NCBI GenBank assembly: GCA_015487975.1
Contig: WFOS01000042.1
Location: 1 to 49,938 of the forward strand
Source of the DNA: Ardenticatena sp.
GTDB lineage: Bacteria > Chloroflexota > Anaerolineae > Ardenticatenales > Ardenticatenaceae
Reading direction: 5' to 3'
Length of the DNA stretch: 49,938 nucleotides
Part shown: positions 9,273 through 17,791 of the stretch, one piece after another
Position numbering within the stretch: position 1 is the first letter of the stretch
Layout of the letters: the number at the start of each line of letters is the position of its first letter
Program-made: the position numbers and the translations under genes
The notes under the pieces: generated by a model
What the model was told of the DNA's origin: nothing
Seen by the model: only the letters and a program-made list of their open reading frames with translations
Database searches by the model: none

Positions 9273-10088
9273 TCAGGCCAGTTGCACACCCGTCAGTTCC
9301 CCCCGCCAGAAACTCTCCACCGTCTGATTGAAGCGATTCGGCGCATCGAGGGGCGTGGCATGCCCCGAATTGCCAATCGTTTTCAGGCGAGCGTTGGGGA
9401 TGCGTTGTGCCAACTGCTGGCACAAGACGTAGGGGACAGTGGTATCTTCTTCGCCGTGAATGACAAGCGTGGGCACAGGCACCGTGGGCAAGCGGTCCCA
9501 CGTATCGAACGCGAGAATGGCACGCCACGCATAGGCAACCGAGCGGCGATCGTTGCGGGCGATCAGCGCCTCGGCTTGGGCACGCAAATCGGCTTGTTCT
9601 GGCTTGGGGAACATGCGCCGCGCAACCTGGCGGGCATACACGCGCATGGGAGCAACGCGCAGTAAGAGCGAACGCCACCAGAGGCGCAGGCGGTCACGCA
9701 GGGTGCGCGGGCGTGGCAAACGAGCAAAGGTATTCACCAACACCACATCACGCACCAGAGCAGGGTGGCGCAACACCAGTTCCTGCGCGACCAGCCCCCC
9801 CATGGAGAGCCCAACCACATGCAGGGACGCCACGTTCAGATGGCGCACAAGTGCCGCCACCTGGTCGGCCATCTCGGCGATGGAAATGGGCGCTTGCAAC
9901 GGGGGCGAATCACCATGGCCGGGCAAATCGGGCACGATGAGAAAATAGCGCGACTGCCATGCGTCTACTTGCAGGCGCCACATCTCGCGACTGGCGCCCA
10001 GGCCGTGCAACAAGAGCACAGGTTCGGCTTCAGGCGCCCCATACGTTTCGTACAACAAACGGATGCCATTCTGTTCCCAAAGAGGCAT
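9273..10088 (-). CDS. Alpha/beta-fold hydrolase
   Basis: The 271-residue protein is a serine hydrolase of the BioH/haloperoxidase-like group. Visible are the oxyanion-hole motif LLHGLGASREMW (about 27-38), the nucleophile elbow GLSMGG with Ser95, the acid residue in IHGEEDTTVPY and the catalytic histidine in NSGHATPLDAP. Length is standard and no lid insertion is obvious. Substrate cannot be inferred; there is no pathway context. The ATG at 10088 follows a GAGGAGGGAAA ribosome site. It is divergent from the histidine kinase gene and separated from iscS by a terminator-like hairpin. Confidence 0.85.
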   Translation of the reverse strand: MPLWEQNGIRLLYETYGAPEAEPVLLLHGLGASREMWRLQVDAWQSRYFLIVPDLPGHGDSPPLQAPISIAEMADQVAALVRHLNVASLHVVGLSMGGLVAQELVLRHPALVRDVVLVNTFARLPRPRTLRDRLRLWWRSLLLRVAPMRVYARQVARRMFPKPEQADLRAQAEALIARNDRRSVAYAWRAILAFDTWDRLPTVPVPTLVIHGEEDTTVPYVLCQQLAQRIPNARLKTIGNSGHATPLDAPNRFNQTVESFWRGELTGVQLA

Positions 10089-10185
10089 GGCGCGTTTCCC
10101 TCCTCGTCAAAGATGTGTACCATAAAAGCACCACATGGACGGTGTCTCGATCGTCAAGCCAATTGCCTATGCAGGGGAGCATAGC

Positions 10186-10866
10186 ATGAACGATAAAAAC
10201 ACACTGGCTTCGCGTCGCATTCTTTCCGTGACCGAAGAAGAATTGAGCCGCATTGTGCTTGACATTCACGATGGCCCCGTCCAATACATGTTTGCCGCAC
10301 TTTCGCTTCTAACGCAACTTCAACATCAACTGGAACAAGAAGGCGCCTCTCCCAAAGCGCTGGATCGTGTCGAACGCATCACGCGCCTAGTGGAATCATC
10401 TCTGCGCGAAATCAAAGCGTTTCTTGGCACGTTTCGCCCGCCAGAGTTTCACAAGCGGTCTCTGCTTTCGATTGTACAAGGGCTGGTCATTCAGCACGAA
10501 GAGTGGACAGGCAATACAGTCACCCTGGAAGTCGAAGAACCACTTCCCGATGTGACATTACCCGTCAAAATTGCGCTGTACCGCATTTTGCAAGAAGCCC
10601 TCTCGAACTCCTACCGTCACGCGGGTGTGAAAGAGCATTGGGTTACGTTGTGGGCCGAAGATGACTGGGTTTGCATGGAAGTGGTCGATCGTGGGCGCGG
10701 ATTCGAACCGCCACCGTTGGAAGGCCCTGGTGCAACCGAACGGGAAGAGCACATCGGATTGCGTGGCATGCGTGATCGTGTGGCATTGCTTGGCGGGATT
10801 TTCGAGCTGTACAGCAAGCCTGGTGAAGGAACACGAATCAAAGTAAAGGTGCCCAGCAATGGCTGA
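10186..10866 (+). CDS. Cytosolic sensor histidine kinase, NarL-partner (HisKA_3) type
   Basis: The 226-residue protein has a HisKA_3 dimerisation domain with the phosphoacceptor His28 in LDIHDGPVQYM, then a HATPase_c domain with the N-box EALSNSYRHAG, the G1 box DRGRGF and the G2 region GLRGMRDRVALLGG. There is no transmembrane segment and almost no N-terminal sensory domain, so the signal must be sensed through a partner protein or within the dimerisation helices. The start at 10186 is supported by AGGGGAG; a longer frame from 10135 lacks this. It overlaps the response regulator gene by 8 bases, so the pair is co-translated. Confidence 0.9.
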   Translation: MNDKNTLASRRILSVTEEELSRIVLDIHDGPVQYMFAALSLLTQLQHQLEQEGASPKALDRVERITRLVESSLREIKAFLGTFRPPEFHKRSLLSIVQGLVIQHEEWTGNTVTLEVEEPLPDVTLPVKIALYRILQEALSNSYRHAGVKEHWVTLWAEDDWVCMEVVDRGRGFEPPPLEGPGATEREEHIGLRGMRDRVALLGGIFELYSKPGEGTRIKVKVPSNG

Positions 10867-11497
10867 CATCATCAAAGTGATCCTGGCAGATGACCACGCG
10901 CTCGTCCTGGAAGGGCTGCGTGGGCTATTGGAAGAAGAGCCGGATATCGAGGTGGTGGGCATTGCCCAAAGTGGCGATGAATTGCTGGCCTTGCTCGAAA
11001 AAAAGGCTGCCGATGTCGTGGTACTTGATCTACAAATGCCCTTCCATGGCTTGACGGCGCTGGAAGAAATCCGTCGTCGTAACCTGCCTGTGCGGGTGCT
11101 GGTACTCACTGCATTTGGTGATGGCGAAAGCATTCAGTCGGCCATCGAACGCGGTGCGGAAGGGTTTGCACTCAAAACCGAACCCCCGCGCCAAACCGTC
11201 GAAGCGATCCGCCAAATTGCCGCCGGACGGCTGGTGTTTCCACGTGCTGCCCAACGCTGGTTGCTGGCTTCATTGCAACCTCAACACCCTCCCGCCCCCT
11301 CGCACGATTCCATCTTATCACCACGCGAAAGAGACGTTCTGGCTCTTGTGGCACGTGGCCTGACCAACCCCGAAATTGCCAACGAGCTGCACCTGAGCGA
11401 AAATACGGTACGTTTCCACTTGAAAAACATCTACGAAAAACTAGGGGTAAGCAACCGAACCGAAGCCGCCGCTTGGTATTTCAGGCATTCTGGCTGA
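10859..11497 (+). CDS. NarL/FixJ-family response regulator
   Basis: The 212-residue protein has an N-terminal receiver domain with acidic pocket DD at 11-12, phosphoacceptor Asp57 in VVVLDLQMP and the usual Lys in FALKTE. A C-terminal LuxR-type helix-turn-helix follows (about 147-205) with LSPRERDVLALVARGLTNPE and ENTVRFHLKNIYEKL. It is the cognate regulator of the overlapping histidine kinase. Target genes are unknown; a terminator at 11543 separates it from the downstream CRISPR block, so direct operon linkage is not supported. Confidence 0.92.
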   Translation: MADIIKVILADDHALVLEGLRGLLEEEPDIEVVGIAQSGDELLALLEKKAADVVVLDLQMPFHGLTALEEIRRRNLPVRVLVLTAFGDGESIQSAIERGAEGFALKTEPPRQTVEAIRQIAAGRLVFPRAAQRWLLASLQPQHPPAPSHDSILSPRERDVLALVARGLTNPEIANELHLSENTVRFHLKNIYEKLGVSNRTEAAAWYFRHSG

Positions 11498-11542
11498 TAT
11501 CGCTCACCCCCCCGCGTTCCAGACGTTCACTAAAAATTCACC

Positions 11543-11573
11543 AAAGCATCACCCTTCTTTGGTGATGCTTTTG
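11543..11573 (+). terminator. Intrinsic terminator after the two-component operon
   Basis: AAAGCATCACC (11543-11553) pairs with GGTGATGCTTT (11561-11571) around a seven-base loop. The 3' arm runs into T residues. It isolates the two-component genes from the zinc-ribbon/cmr operon. Confidence 0.8.
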
Positions 11574-11685
11574 CCGCTCTGTTTTGCTATCCTGTGGTCA
11601 ACACCTTGCAAATTTGAAACTGCTACGCCTCGGTCTTCAACCTCACACGAAAGATGTTCATTCCCTTGAGATCGTGGAGGAGGTC

Positions 11686-12321
11686 ATGATCATCTTTGGG
11701 ACACGTGGTGTTACCACGACGAAAGCGTCTGGCAATTTCTTCTGTCCAGAATGCGCAAGCCGGCAACCATACAAACATCAAATAGTTCGACGATTCTTTA
11801 CTCTCTATTTCATTCCACTTATTCCTCTTGATATGATTGGCGAATACATCGAATGCCAAACATGTCGAGGCACATACAAAACCCGTGTACTGCAATATGA
11901 TCCCGAGCAAGAGGTAAAGCAATTCCGACAAGAATTCAATCGCGCACTGTACCACGCACTCCTTTTAACGGCAACAGTTAATGGGGACATTCACCCCAAC
12001 CAAGTTGAAACAATCAATGTATTATCACAGCGTTTATTCGATGAACCTATCTCCGCACAAAAAATTTATCACGACGCAGTGAACAGCCCACCAAATACCC
12101 GGATGCTTATCGAGTCACTTTCAAGATTGGCACCGAATCTTAATGACAAAGGAAAGGATCTGATTGTGAAAACGACTTTTCTGGTTGCATTATCGGATGG
12201 AGAATTCAATGAAGCAGAGATGAAGGTTATCGCCGGTATTGGGCTCGCACTGCGTATGTCGGAATATCATGTGCGTGCTGTGTTAGATGGCGTAACCGAG
12301 AGCCTCCAAGACAATGACTGA
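11686..12321 (+). CDS. Zinc-ribbon plus TerB-like domain protein heading the cmr operon
   Basis: The 211-residue protein has an N-terminal zinc ribbon with two CxxC knuckles (FFCPECAS at about 19-26 and ECQTCRGTY at about 58-66) separated by FFTLYFIPLIPL, the typical layout of the zinc-ribbon_15 family. A C-terminal all-helical region with two DGE/NGD-type acidic repeats (TVNGDIHPNQVE, ALSDGEFNEAEM) resembles TerB domains. The start at 11686 is set by GGAGGAGG. It ends 27 bases before cmr2 on the same strand with no terminator between, so co-transcription is likely. Its A+T content is higher than in flanking housekeeping genes. A role in the CRISPR response is possible but unproven. Confidence 0.7.
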   Translation: MIIFGTRGVTTTKASGNFFCPECASRQPYKHQIVRRFFTLYFIPLIPLDMIGEYIECQTCRGTYKTRVLQYDPEQEVKQFRQEFNRALYHALLLTATVNGDIHPNQVETINVLSQRLFDEPISAQKIYHDAVNSPPNTRMLIESLSRLAPNLNDKGKDLIVKTTFLVALSDGEFNEAEMKVIAGIGLALRMSEYHVRAVLDGVTESLQDND

Positions 12322-12348
12322 GTGAATCATCAAAAAGGGAGCCTGCTC

Positions 12349-14031
12349 ATGAACACAAACTACCTGTTCATCTGTTCCATCGGCCCCGTACAAGACTTCA
12401 TTGCCGCCGCCCGTAGCAGCCGTGACTTGGCCTATGGATCGTTTTTGCTGAGTGAACTGGCAAAAACGGCCGCACGCACAATTGTCCAGCGGGAAAGTTT
12501 CCAAGCGCTCATCTTCCCGGCGCCAGCGAGTAAAGATGATTTGGCGCCAGGCAGCGACCTCTCGGTGGCCAACAAGGTGGTGGCAGTGGTGCAGGGTGAA
12601 CCAGCCGAACTGGCTGACGCCATTCAAGAAGCGCTTCATGCGTTCATCGAAGCGGCCTGGAAATCAGTCGAAGGCAAACTTGGCAACGATGTGGACAAAG
12701 GATTGGCACGTCGGCAACTCAACGACTTGCTTGAATTCTATTGGGTGGCTGCTCCCTTGGACGATGAATACCCGCAGGTGCGTGCCCTCTGCGAAGGGGC
12801 ACTCAACGCCCGCAAAGCCACGCGCGACTTTGGCCCTTACCAAGGCGCTTCGCGCTTCAAATCGTCCATCGACGGCTGGCGCGAGCATGTGTTGGCAAAA
12901 ATCCCCCACAGAGCATCCAGCCCAAATGCCAACCAGATGCAGCGCTACAAACTGCGCAATGGCGAGCTGCTTTCTGGGGTGGACCTGCTCAAACGCTGGG
13001 GCGCGATTGCCCTTGCGACAAAATACAAAAGCACTAGCCACATGGCTGCCTTGCCATTCGCCGAAGGGTTGGCGCACGAAGGCATCGATGTCGACAAATT
13101 GTGCGCAGCCCTTGAAAACCTGATGACCAGCGAGGGGGGGACCCTTTTTGCCAAAGGCGATTACAGCGTCTTCTTCCCGGCGGAGGTACGGGCGGCCTTC
13201 GACGACAAAGCCAAGGTAAAAACGGTGTTGCGCCAACACGAACTCATCTTGCAACAGTACGCTGGCAATCGCCGTCCATCGCCCTATTACGTGCTTCTGC
13301 TTGCCGACGGCGACTCGATGGGCAAGGCGATTGACGCCCAAACAACCCCCGAAGCCCATCGCAAACTTTCGCAAAAATTGAGTGCGTTTGCCCGACAGGT
13401 GCCCGAGATTGTGAAGAAGCACCAAGGGGTACCGGTTTACGCCGGTGGCGACGACGTGCTGGCCTATCTGCCGCTGCACACGGCGCTGGCTTGTGTGCAA
13501 GAATTGGCCGCGACCTTCAAGCAGACAATGCAGGGCTTCACCTTCGAGGAAAACGGCGAGACGAAGTCCCCCACGCTCTCAGCCGGGTTGGTCATTACGC
13601 ACCACCTGGAGCCGCTGCGCGACGCCCTGGCGCTCGTGCGTACGGCTGAAAAAGCGGCCAAAACCGTCGAAGGCAAACATGCCCTTGCCATCACACTCAA
13701 CAAACGCAGCGGCGCCGATCGTACGGTGAAGGGCGACCTGCCCGCTCTCATCGGACGGTTGCAAACGATGACGAGCTGGTGGCTGAACGACACACTGAGC
13801 AAGGGCACAGCCTACGAATTGGAACGCCTGGCCCGCGACATGGAAGGTGTGCTTCCCCAGCATGCTTTATGTGCCGAAGCCGTGCGCATTTTGAAGCGTA
13901 AACGCGAATCGGGTGGGCGACAGGAAGTCCCAAAAGAGGTGATCGAACAGGTGCAAACATGGTTAGCGGTAGAAAGAATTGCTTTGGGTGAAGTAGCCCA
14001 AGAGATGATTGTGGCCAACGAACTTGCCTGA
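12349..14031 (+). CDS. cmr2: Type III-B CRISPR Cas10/Cmr2, HD-less
   Basis: Cmr2 is the large subunit of the Cmr complex and makes cyclic oligoadenylates when target RNA is bound. The 560-residue protein starts directly with the Cmr2_N region (NYLFICSIGPVQDFIAAARS). The usual N-terminal HD nuclease domain is absent, explaining the short length (many Cmr2 exceed 800 residues). The palm polymerase signature AGGDDVLAYLP is intact with GGDD at 366-369, and the preceding ADGDSMGKA segment matches the first palm motif. Expected output is therefore second-messenger synthesis but not HD DNA cleavage. The start at 12349 follows AAAGGGAG; an upstream GTG at 12322 is less likely. Confidence 0.95.
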   Translation: MNTNYLFICSIGPVQDFIAAARSSRDLAYGSFLLSELAKTAARTIVQRESFQALIFPAPASKDDLAPGSDLSVANKVVAVVQGEPAELADAIQEALHAFIEAAWKSVEGKLGNDVDKGLARRQLNDLLEFYWVAAPLDDEYPQVRALCEGALNARKATRDFGPYQGASRFKSSIDGWREHVLAKIPHRASSPNANQMQRYKLRNGELLSGVDLLKRWGAIALATKYKSTSHMAALPFAEGLAHEGIDVDKLCAALENLMTSEGGTLFAKGDYSVFFPAEVRAAFDDKAKVKTVLRQHELILQQYAGNRRPSPYYVLLLADGDSMGKAIDAQTTPEAHRKLSQKLSAFARQVPEIVKKHQGVPVYAGGDDVLAYLPLHTALACVQELAATFKQTMQGFTFEENGETKSPTLSAGLVITHHLEPLRDALALVRTAEKAAKTVEGKHALAITLNKRSGADRTVKGDLPALIGRLQTMTSWWLNDTLSKGTAYELERLARDMEGVLPQHALCAEAVRILKRKRESGGRQEVPKEVIEQVQTWLAVERIALGEVAQEMIVANELA

Positions 14032-14063
14032 GCAAGCAAACAGGCGCAGGGAAAGGAGGCGTG

Positions 14064-15236
14064 ATGAGCAACAGCATGAAGACGTGGCGGGTTGTCCCCC
14101 ACGACCCGCTCATCTTTCGGGATGGCAAGCCATTCACAGCGACGCCGGGGGCACGCGCAACATCGGTGCCCTTCCCGTACCCGTCCACACTGGCTGGGGC
14201 GGTACGCACGTTGAGTGGCGCGTTGGGCAATGGCGGGGTGTTTCCCAAGGGCGACGAAGCCGTCATTCAACAGCTGCTCGAATATCAGGTGGTGGGGCCC
14301 TTCCTGTTGGATATGCGCCGTCATGACGTGCTCTTCCCCGCCCCGCAGGATGCCTTGTTGGTCAAACTTGAACCGCACGATGAACGGCGAGCCAAGTGCG
14401 TGCCCTTGCAACCCACAACACGCTTTCAGCACGTGCAGACGAACCTGCCGCTGGGCTTGCAACTGGTTGCCCCTATCGAAGAGACCAAAGCCAAACGCCA
14501 CCCCAATGCACCGGCGTTCTGGCGGTGGGAACATCTGCTTGCATGGTTACGCGCCCCTCAGGCCGATGAGGTAGAACTGGACACGCTGGGTATTCGCGCC
14601 TTGCCTGTGGACTACCGCACGCATGTGAGCATCCAGCACGCCACCGGCACAGCCGAAGAAGGCGCCCTGTTTCAGACGGCTGGGCTGACGTTCGTGCATG
14701 TCCCCCAAGAAGCAGCCCGTCCCGTGCTCCGCGAAGCCGCCGAGCTGGCACTGGTGGTGCAAACCGATGCCCCCTTACGCAGGAGCCTCGGTACAGTAGG
14801 TGGGGAGCGCCGTCTAGGCGCATGGGAAAGCGCCGATACCACGCTGCCAAACTGTCCTGAGGACGTACGGAACGCCATCCATGAAACACGGCGGGGGCGG
14901 CTCATTCTGGCAACACCAGCACACTTCACACAAGGGTTCCACCCCACGTGGGTCTGCGAGCATCCCAGCGGGGTGAAACTGCGCATCGTCGGGGCGGCCG
15001 TCGGGCGACCGGTGCATGTATCGGGCTGGGACTACAAGGAACGAAAACCCAAGCCCACACGCCGCCTGGCACCCGCGGGCAGTGTCTACTTCTTCGAGAT
15101 CGAAGAAGGCGATGACGCCGCTATCGAACGCTTCGTCGAGGAAGTCTGGCTGCGCCCCATCAGCGACGGCGAACAAGAGCGTCGCGACGGCTTCGGCGTG
15201 GCGCTGCTGGGTACGTGGAACGAGAAGGAGGCTTGA
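14064..15236 (+). CDS. cmr3: Type III-B Cmr3 RAMP protein
   Basis: Cmr3 is the Cas5-like RAMP subunit that binds the 5' tag of the crRNA next to Cmr2. The 390-residue protein begins with the typical Cmr3 opening WRVVPHDPLIFRDGKPF and TSVPFPYPSTLAGAVRTL, and ends in a glycine-containing region with RRDGFGVALLGTW. The start is set at ATG 14064 after GGAGG; GTG 14061 and ATG 14076 are alternatives in the same frame. It is 32 bases after cmr2 and one base before cmr1. Confidence 0.93.
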   Translation: MSNSMKTWRVVPHDPLIFRDGKPFTATPGARATSVPFPYPSTLAGAVRTLSGALGNGGVFPKGDEAVIQQLLEYQVVGPFLLDMRRHDVLFPAPQDALLVKLEPHDERRAKCVPLQPTTRFQHVQTNLPLGLQLVAPIEETKAKRHPNAPAFWRWEHLLAWLRAPQADEVELDTLGIRALPVDYRTHVSIQHATGTAEEGALFQTAGLTFVHVPQEAARPVLREAAELALVVQTDAPLRRSLGTVGGERRLGAWESADTTLPNCPEDVRNAIHETRRGRLILATPAHFTQGFHPTWVCEHPSGVKLRIVGAAVGRPVHVSGWDYKERKPKPTRRLAPAGSVYFFEIEEGDDAAIERFVEEVWLRPISDGEQERRDGFGVALLGTWNEKEA

Positions 15237-15237
15237 G

Positions 15238-16533
15238 ATGCTGAGCAAGCGCAAACCACCCCAACCGACGCCGCCAGACGTGCGCGCAAAAAACGATCGC
15301 ATCACGCAGGTGCGCACGTACCGATTGATTACGCCCCTCTACGGCGGTGGGGCCAAGACGCAGCAACCGGACGAGGTGACGGTCGTGCGTGCCAGCGAGA
15401 TTCGCGGCCTGCTGCGCTTCTGGTGGCGTGCTACCCGTGGCGGGCAGTTCGACGGTTCGTTGGCCAAGATGCGCCAGGCGGAAGAGGCCATTTGGGGCTC
15501 GGCCGCGGGCGAAAAGAAGGCTGGGCCGTCGCCGGTTTCCCTGGCTGTGTGTGTGCTTAACCGCGGACGAGAAAAGCGAGATGTAATGGTACGGACACGA
15601 CAAGGTGATCGCCGCTATCCCATTGGAGATCCACGCTCACCCTACGGGTATGTTGCATTTCCATTGCGTGAAAGTCGGGGAAGTGTCTGGGAAGGTGTTG
15701 AATTCGAGTTGCACATTACCATCAACTGTACAACCGTCGAAGTCAATGGTAACACCTTGCGTGTGCCAGAAGAAGTCGAAGCCGCCCTCTGGGCGTGGGA
15801 AACCTTTGGCGGTGTCGGTGCCCGCACGCGGCGCGGGTTTGGGGCGTTGCAGCTGGTCCGCATCGACGACCAATTGGTCTCCGTACCGACAGTCCAGGAA
15901 GTCAAAACACGTATCCAGAAGGGCTTGCAGAAGTACGTGCGTGGCAGCCGCTGGCCGCATGGTGTACCGCATCTTCATCCAGACATGAAGTGCGTCGTAG
16001 CTGCCCGTGGGAAAGATGCCGATACGTCCTGGAAAAAACTTTTCACTGCACTCAAAAATTTCCGTCAAGCACGATATCCCGACAAGAACGGTCGTCCCTA
16101 TGGTCGTAGCAAATGGCCTGAACCGGATGCGATTCGTCGCATCACTGGAACACATTCGCCTGGTCATGCACCTCGACATCCGGTGAGCGACAAATTCCCG
16201 CGTGGGCGTTTTGGGTTGCCAATCATTTTTCAATTCAAGGAAAAAGACGAAGAAAACGGTGACCCGCCTAAAACAGTGCTCGAAGGACACGAGCACGATC
16301 GCTTTGCCAGCCGGTTGATTTTGCGCCCCATTGCCTGCAAAGGCGGCGCGGTTGGGCTGGCCTGTGTGCTGGAAGGCCCGAAAGACCCACCTGGTGGATA
16401 TGTGTTGAAACAGCAAAGCAACGGCCGAGTACTTGCTCACCCGGATGTTGCATTGGGTTTAGACGAAGCCAAGAAGATTGAACCACTCGACGGCGAACCC
16501 GATGTCCTGCAAGCCTTCATAGACACTCTTTGA
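15238..16533 (+). CDS. cmr1: Type III-B Cmr1 RAMP protein
   Basis: Cmr1 is a Cas7-like RAMP subunit that caps the 3' end of the Cmr filament and contacts target RNA. The 431-residue protein has the Cmr1 opening YRLITPLYGGGAKTQQPDEV, the ASEIRGLLRFWWRATRG segment near residue 50, and the glycine-rich RAMP loop GGVGARTRRGFGALQL. Length fits the family. The ATG at 15238 lies one base past the cmr3 stop with AAGGAGG immediately upstream. The central part (about 15590-16300) is richer in A+T than the start. The stop is followed 20 bases later by cmr4. Confidence 0.93.
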   Translation: MLSKRKPPQPTPPDVRAKNDRITQVRTYRLITPLYGGGAKTQQPDEVTVVRASEIRGLLRFWWRATRGGQFDGSLAKMRQAEEAIWGSAAGEKKAGPSPVSLAVCVLNRGREKRDVMVRTRQGDRRYPIGDPRSPYGYVAFPLRESRGSVWEGVEFELHITINCTTVEVNGNTLRVPEEVEAALWAWETFGGVGARTRRGFGALQLVRIDDQLVSVPTVQEVKTRIQKGLQKYVRGSRWPHGVPHLHPDMKCVVAARGKDADTSWKKLFTALKNFRQARYPDKNGRPYGRSKWPEPDAIRRITGTHSPGHAPRHPVSDKFPRGRFGLPIIFQFKEKDEENGDPPKTVLEGHEHDRFASRLILRPIACKGGAVGLACVLEGPKDPPGGYVLKQQSNGRVLAHPDVALGLDEAKKIEPLDGEPDVLQAFIDTL

Positions 16534-16553
16534 GAAAGAGGAGGAATGATCCC

Positions 16554-17417
16554 ATGCAAGCCAAACTGATGTTCCTGCACGCCTTGTCTCCCTTGCACGC
16601 CGGCACCGGCCAGGGCGTGGGTGCCATCGACCTGCCCATTGCCCGTGAGAAGGGCACCGACATTCCTATCGTGCCCGGCTCCAGCCTGAAAGGTGTGCTG
16701 CGCGATGCCTGCACCACCCTGCGCGACGATGCCACCTGCACGCGCATCTTCGGACCGGATACGAACAATGCTTCCGAACATGCCGGCGCCATCGTGCTGA
16801 CCGACCTGCGCCTGGTGGCACTGCCAGTGCGCTCGCTGGCAGGCGTCTTCGCCTGGGTGAGTTCGCCTTTCCTGCTGCAACGCCTCGCCCGCGATGCGCA
16901 GCTGGCCGCAGTTGGTGCTGTGCCCAACAAGCCTTCGGTGGCGAACGCCAATACCGTGCTGGTGAGCAACACGAGCGCTCTGCGTCTCAACGACAACGAA
17001 GTGGTGCTGGAAGATGTGAAGCTCAATGCACAGGCGCAAGCCGACGAGTGGGCCAACTGGCTGGCCACACGAGTCTTTCCCAACAACCAAACGTGGCAGG
17101 CTGACTTCGAGGCCCATTTCTGCATCGTCCACGATGATGTCATGTCCTATTTGTTGCAGGTGGGAACAGATGTCACGGCACGCATCCGCTTGGATGATGA
17201 GAAGAAAACCGTCGCGCAGGGGGCGCTCTGGTACGAAGAAGCCTTGCCCGCCGAGAGCATCCTGGCTGGGCTGGTGGCCGCACAGCCCAACGGCAAAGCC
17301 GAGCCGAGTGAAGTCTTCGATGTTGTTGCGCAATTGGCTGAGCACCCGCTGCAAGTCGGGGGCAATGCCACGGTAGGGCGCGGGCTTAGCCGCCTGAGTG
17401 TGGCGGAGGAGGGATGA
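16554..17417 (+). CDS. cmr4: Type III-B Cmr4, target-RNA-cleaving backbone subunit
   Basis: Cmr4 is the Cas7-like repeat subunit that forms the backbone and cuts target RNA at six-base intervals. The 287-residue protein has the Cmr4 opening LHALSPLHAGTGQGVGAIDL, in which Asp26 corresponds to the catalytic aspartate known from Pyrococcus Cmr4. The IPGSSLKGVLRDA-like RAMP motif reads VPGSSLKGVLRDAC, and the C-terminal LQVGGNATVGRGL loop is present. ATG 16554 is chosen over an upstream TTG at 16530 because GAGGAGG precedes it. Target cleavage should be active. Confidence 0.95.
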   Translation: MQAKLMFLHALSPLHAGTGQGVGAIDLPIAREKGTDIPIVPGSSLKGVLRDACTTLRDDATCTRIFGPDTNNASEHAGAIVLTDLRLVALPVRSLAGVFAWVSSPFLLQRLARDAQLAAVGAVPNKPSVANANTVLVSNTSALRLNDNEVVLEDVKLNAQAQADEWANWLATRVFPNNQTWQADFEAHFCIVHDDVMSYLLQVGTDVTARIRLDDEKKTVAQGALWYEEALPAESILAGLVAAQPNGKAEPSEVFDVVAQLAEHPLQVGGNATVGRGLSRLSVAEEG

Positions 17418-17791
17418 TGATGCGCACACTGGAACAAGAACTGGCTGAAAAGGTCTATCAGCAGGTCAGTCGATTGCAGGTGGGGTCGGATTTTGCCAAG
17501 GAGTATGGCGGCATGGCGCACAAACTCCCCGTCCTCATCCGCCAGGCCGGGCTGGTGCAGGCGCTGGCGTATGTGGCGGCGCGTGGTAAAGACGGCGCGA
17601 AACATCTGCTTGAAGATTTGGCACAAACGCTCGAATGCGAGTCGGCAGAGCATCTTTTGAAGAAATCTCGCGAAGCCGACCTGCTCGAATACATGCACTT
17701 GACGCGCAAAGCGACTGTGGCGCTCACCTGGTACAAGCGCTTTGCCCAGTCGGTGCTGGGTGTGGAACCGACAGAGGAGGTTCGAGAATGA
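17414..17791 (+). CDS. cmr5: Type III-B Cmr5 small subunit
   Basis: Cmr5 is the small all-helical subunit that lines the minor filament and binds target RNA. The 125-residue protein is predicted helical throughout, with the characteristic LPVLIRQAGLVQALAYVAAR segment (about 39-58) and KATVALTWYKRFAQSVLG near the C-terminus. Three consecutive ATGs occur at 17414, 17417 and 17420; the third has the best spacing from GGAGGAGGG. The first overlaps the cmr4 stop and the last codons overlap the cmr6 start (ATGA), so the genes are translationally coupled. Confidence 0.93.
   Translation: MMMRTLEQELAEKVYQQVSRLQVGSDFAKEYGGMAHKLPVLIRQAGLVQALAYVAARGKDGAKHLLEDLAQTLECESAEHLLKKSREADLLEYMHLTRKATVALTWYKRFAQSVLGVEPTEEVRE

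Noticed and set aside
12322..12348. GTG 12322 as the cmr2 start
   Set aside because: It precedes the ribosome site AAAGGGAG, and the family N-terminus begins at ATG 12349.
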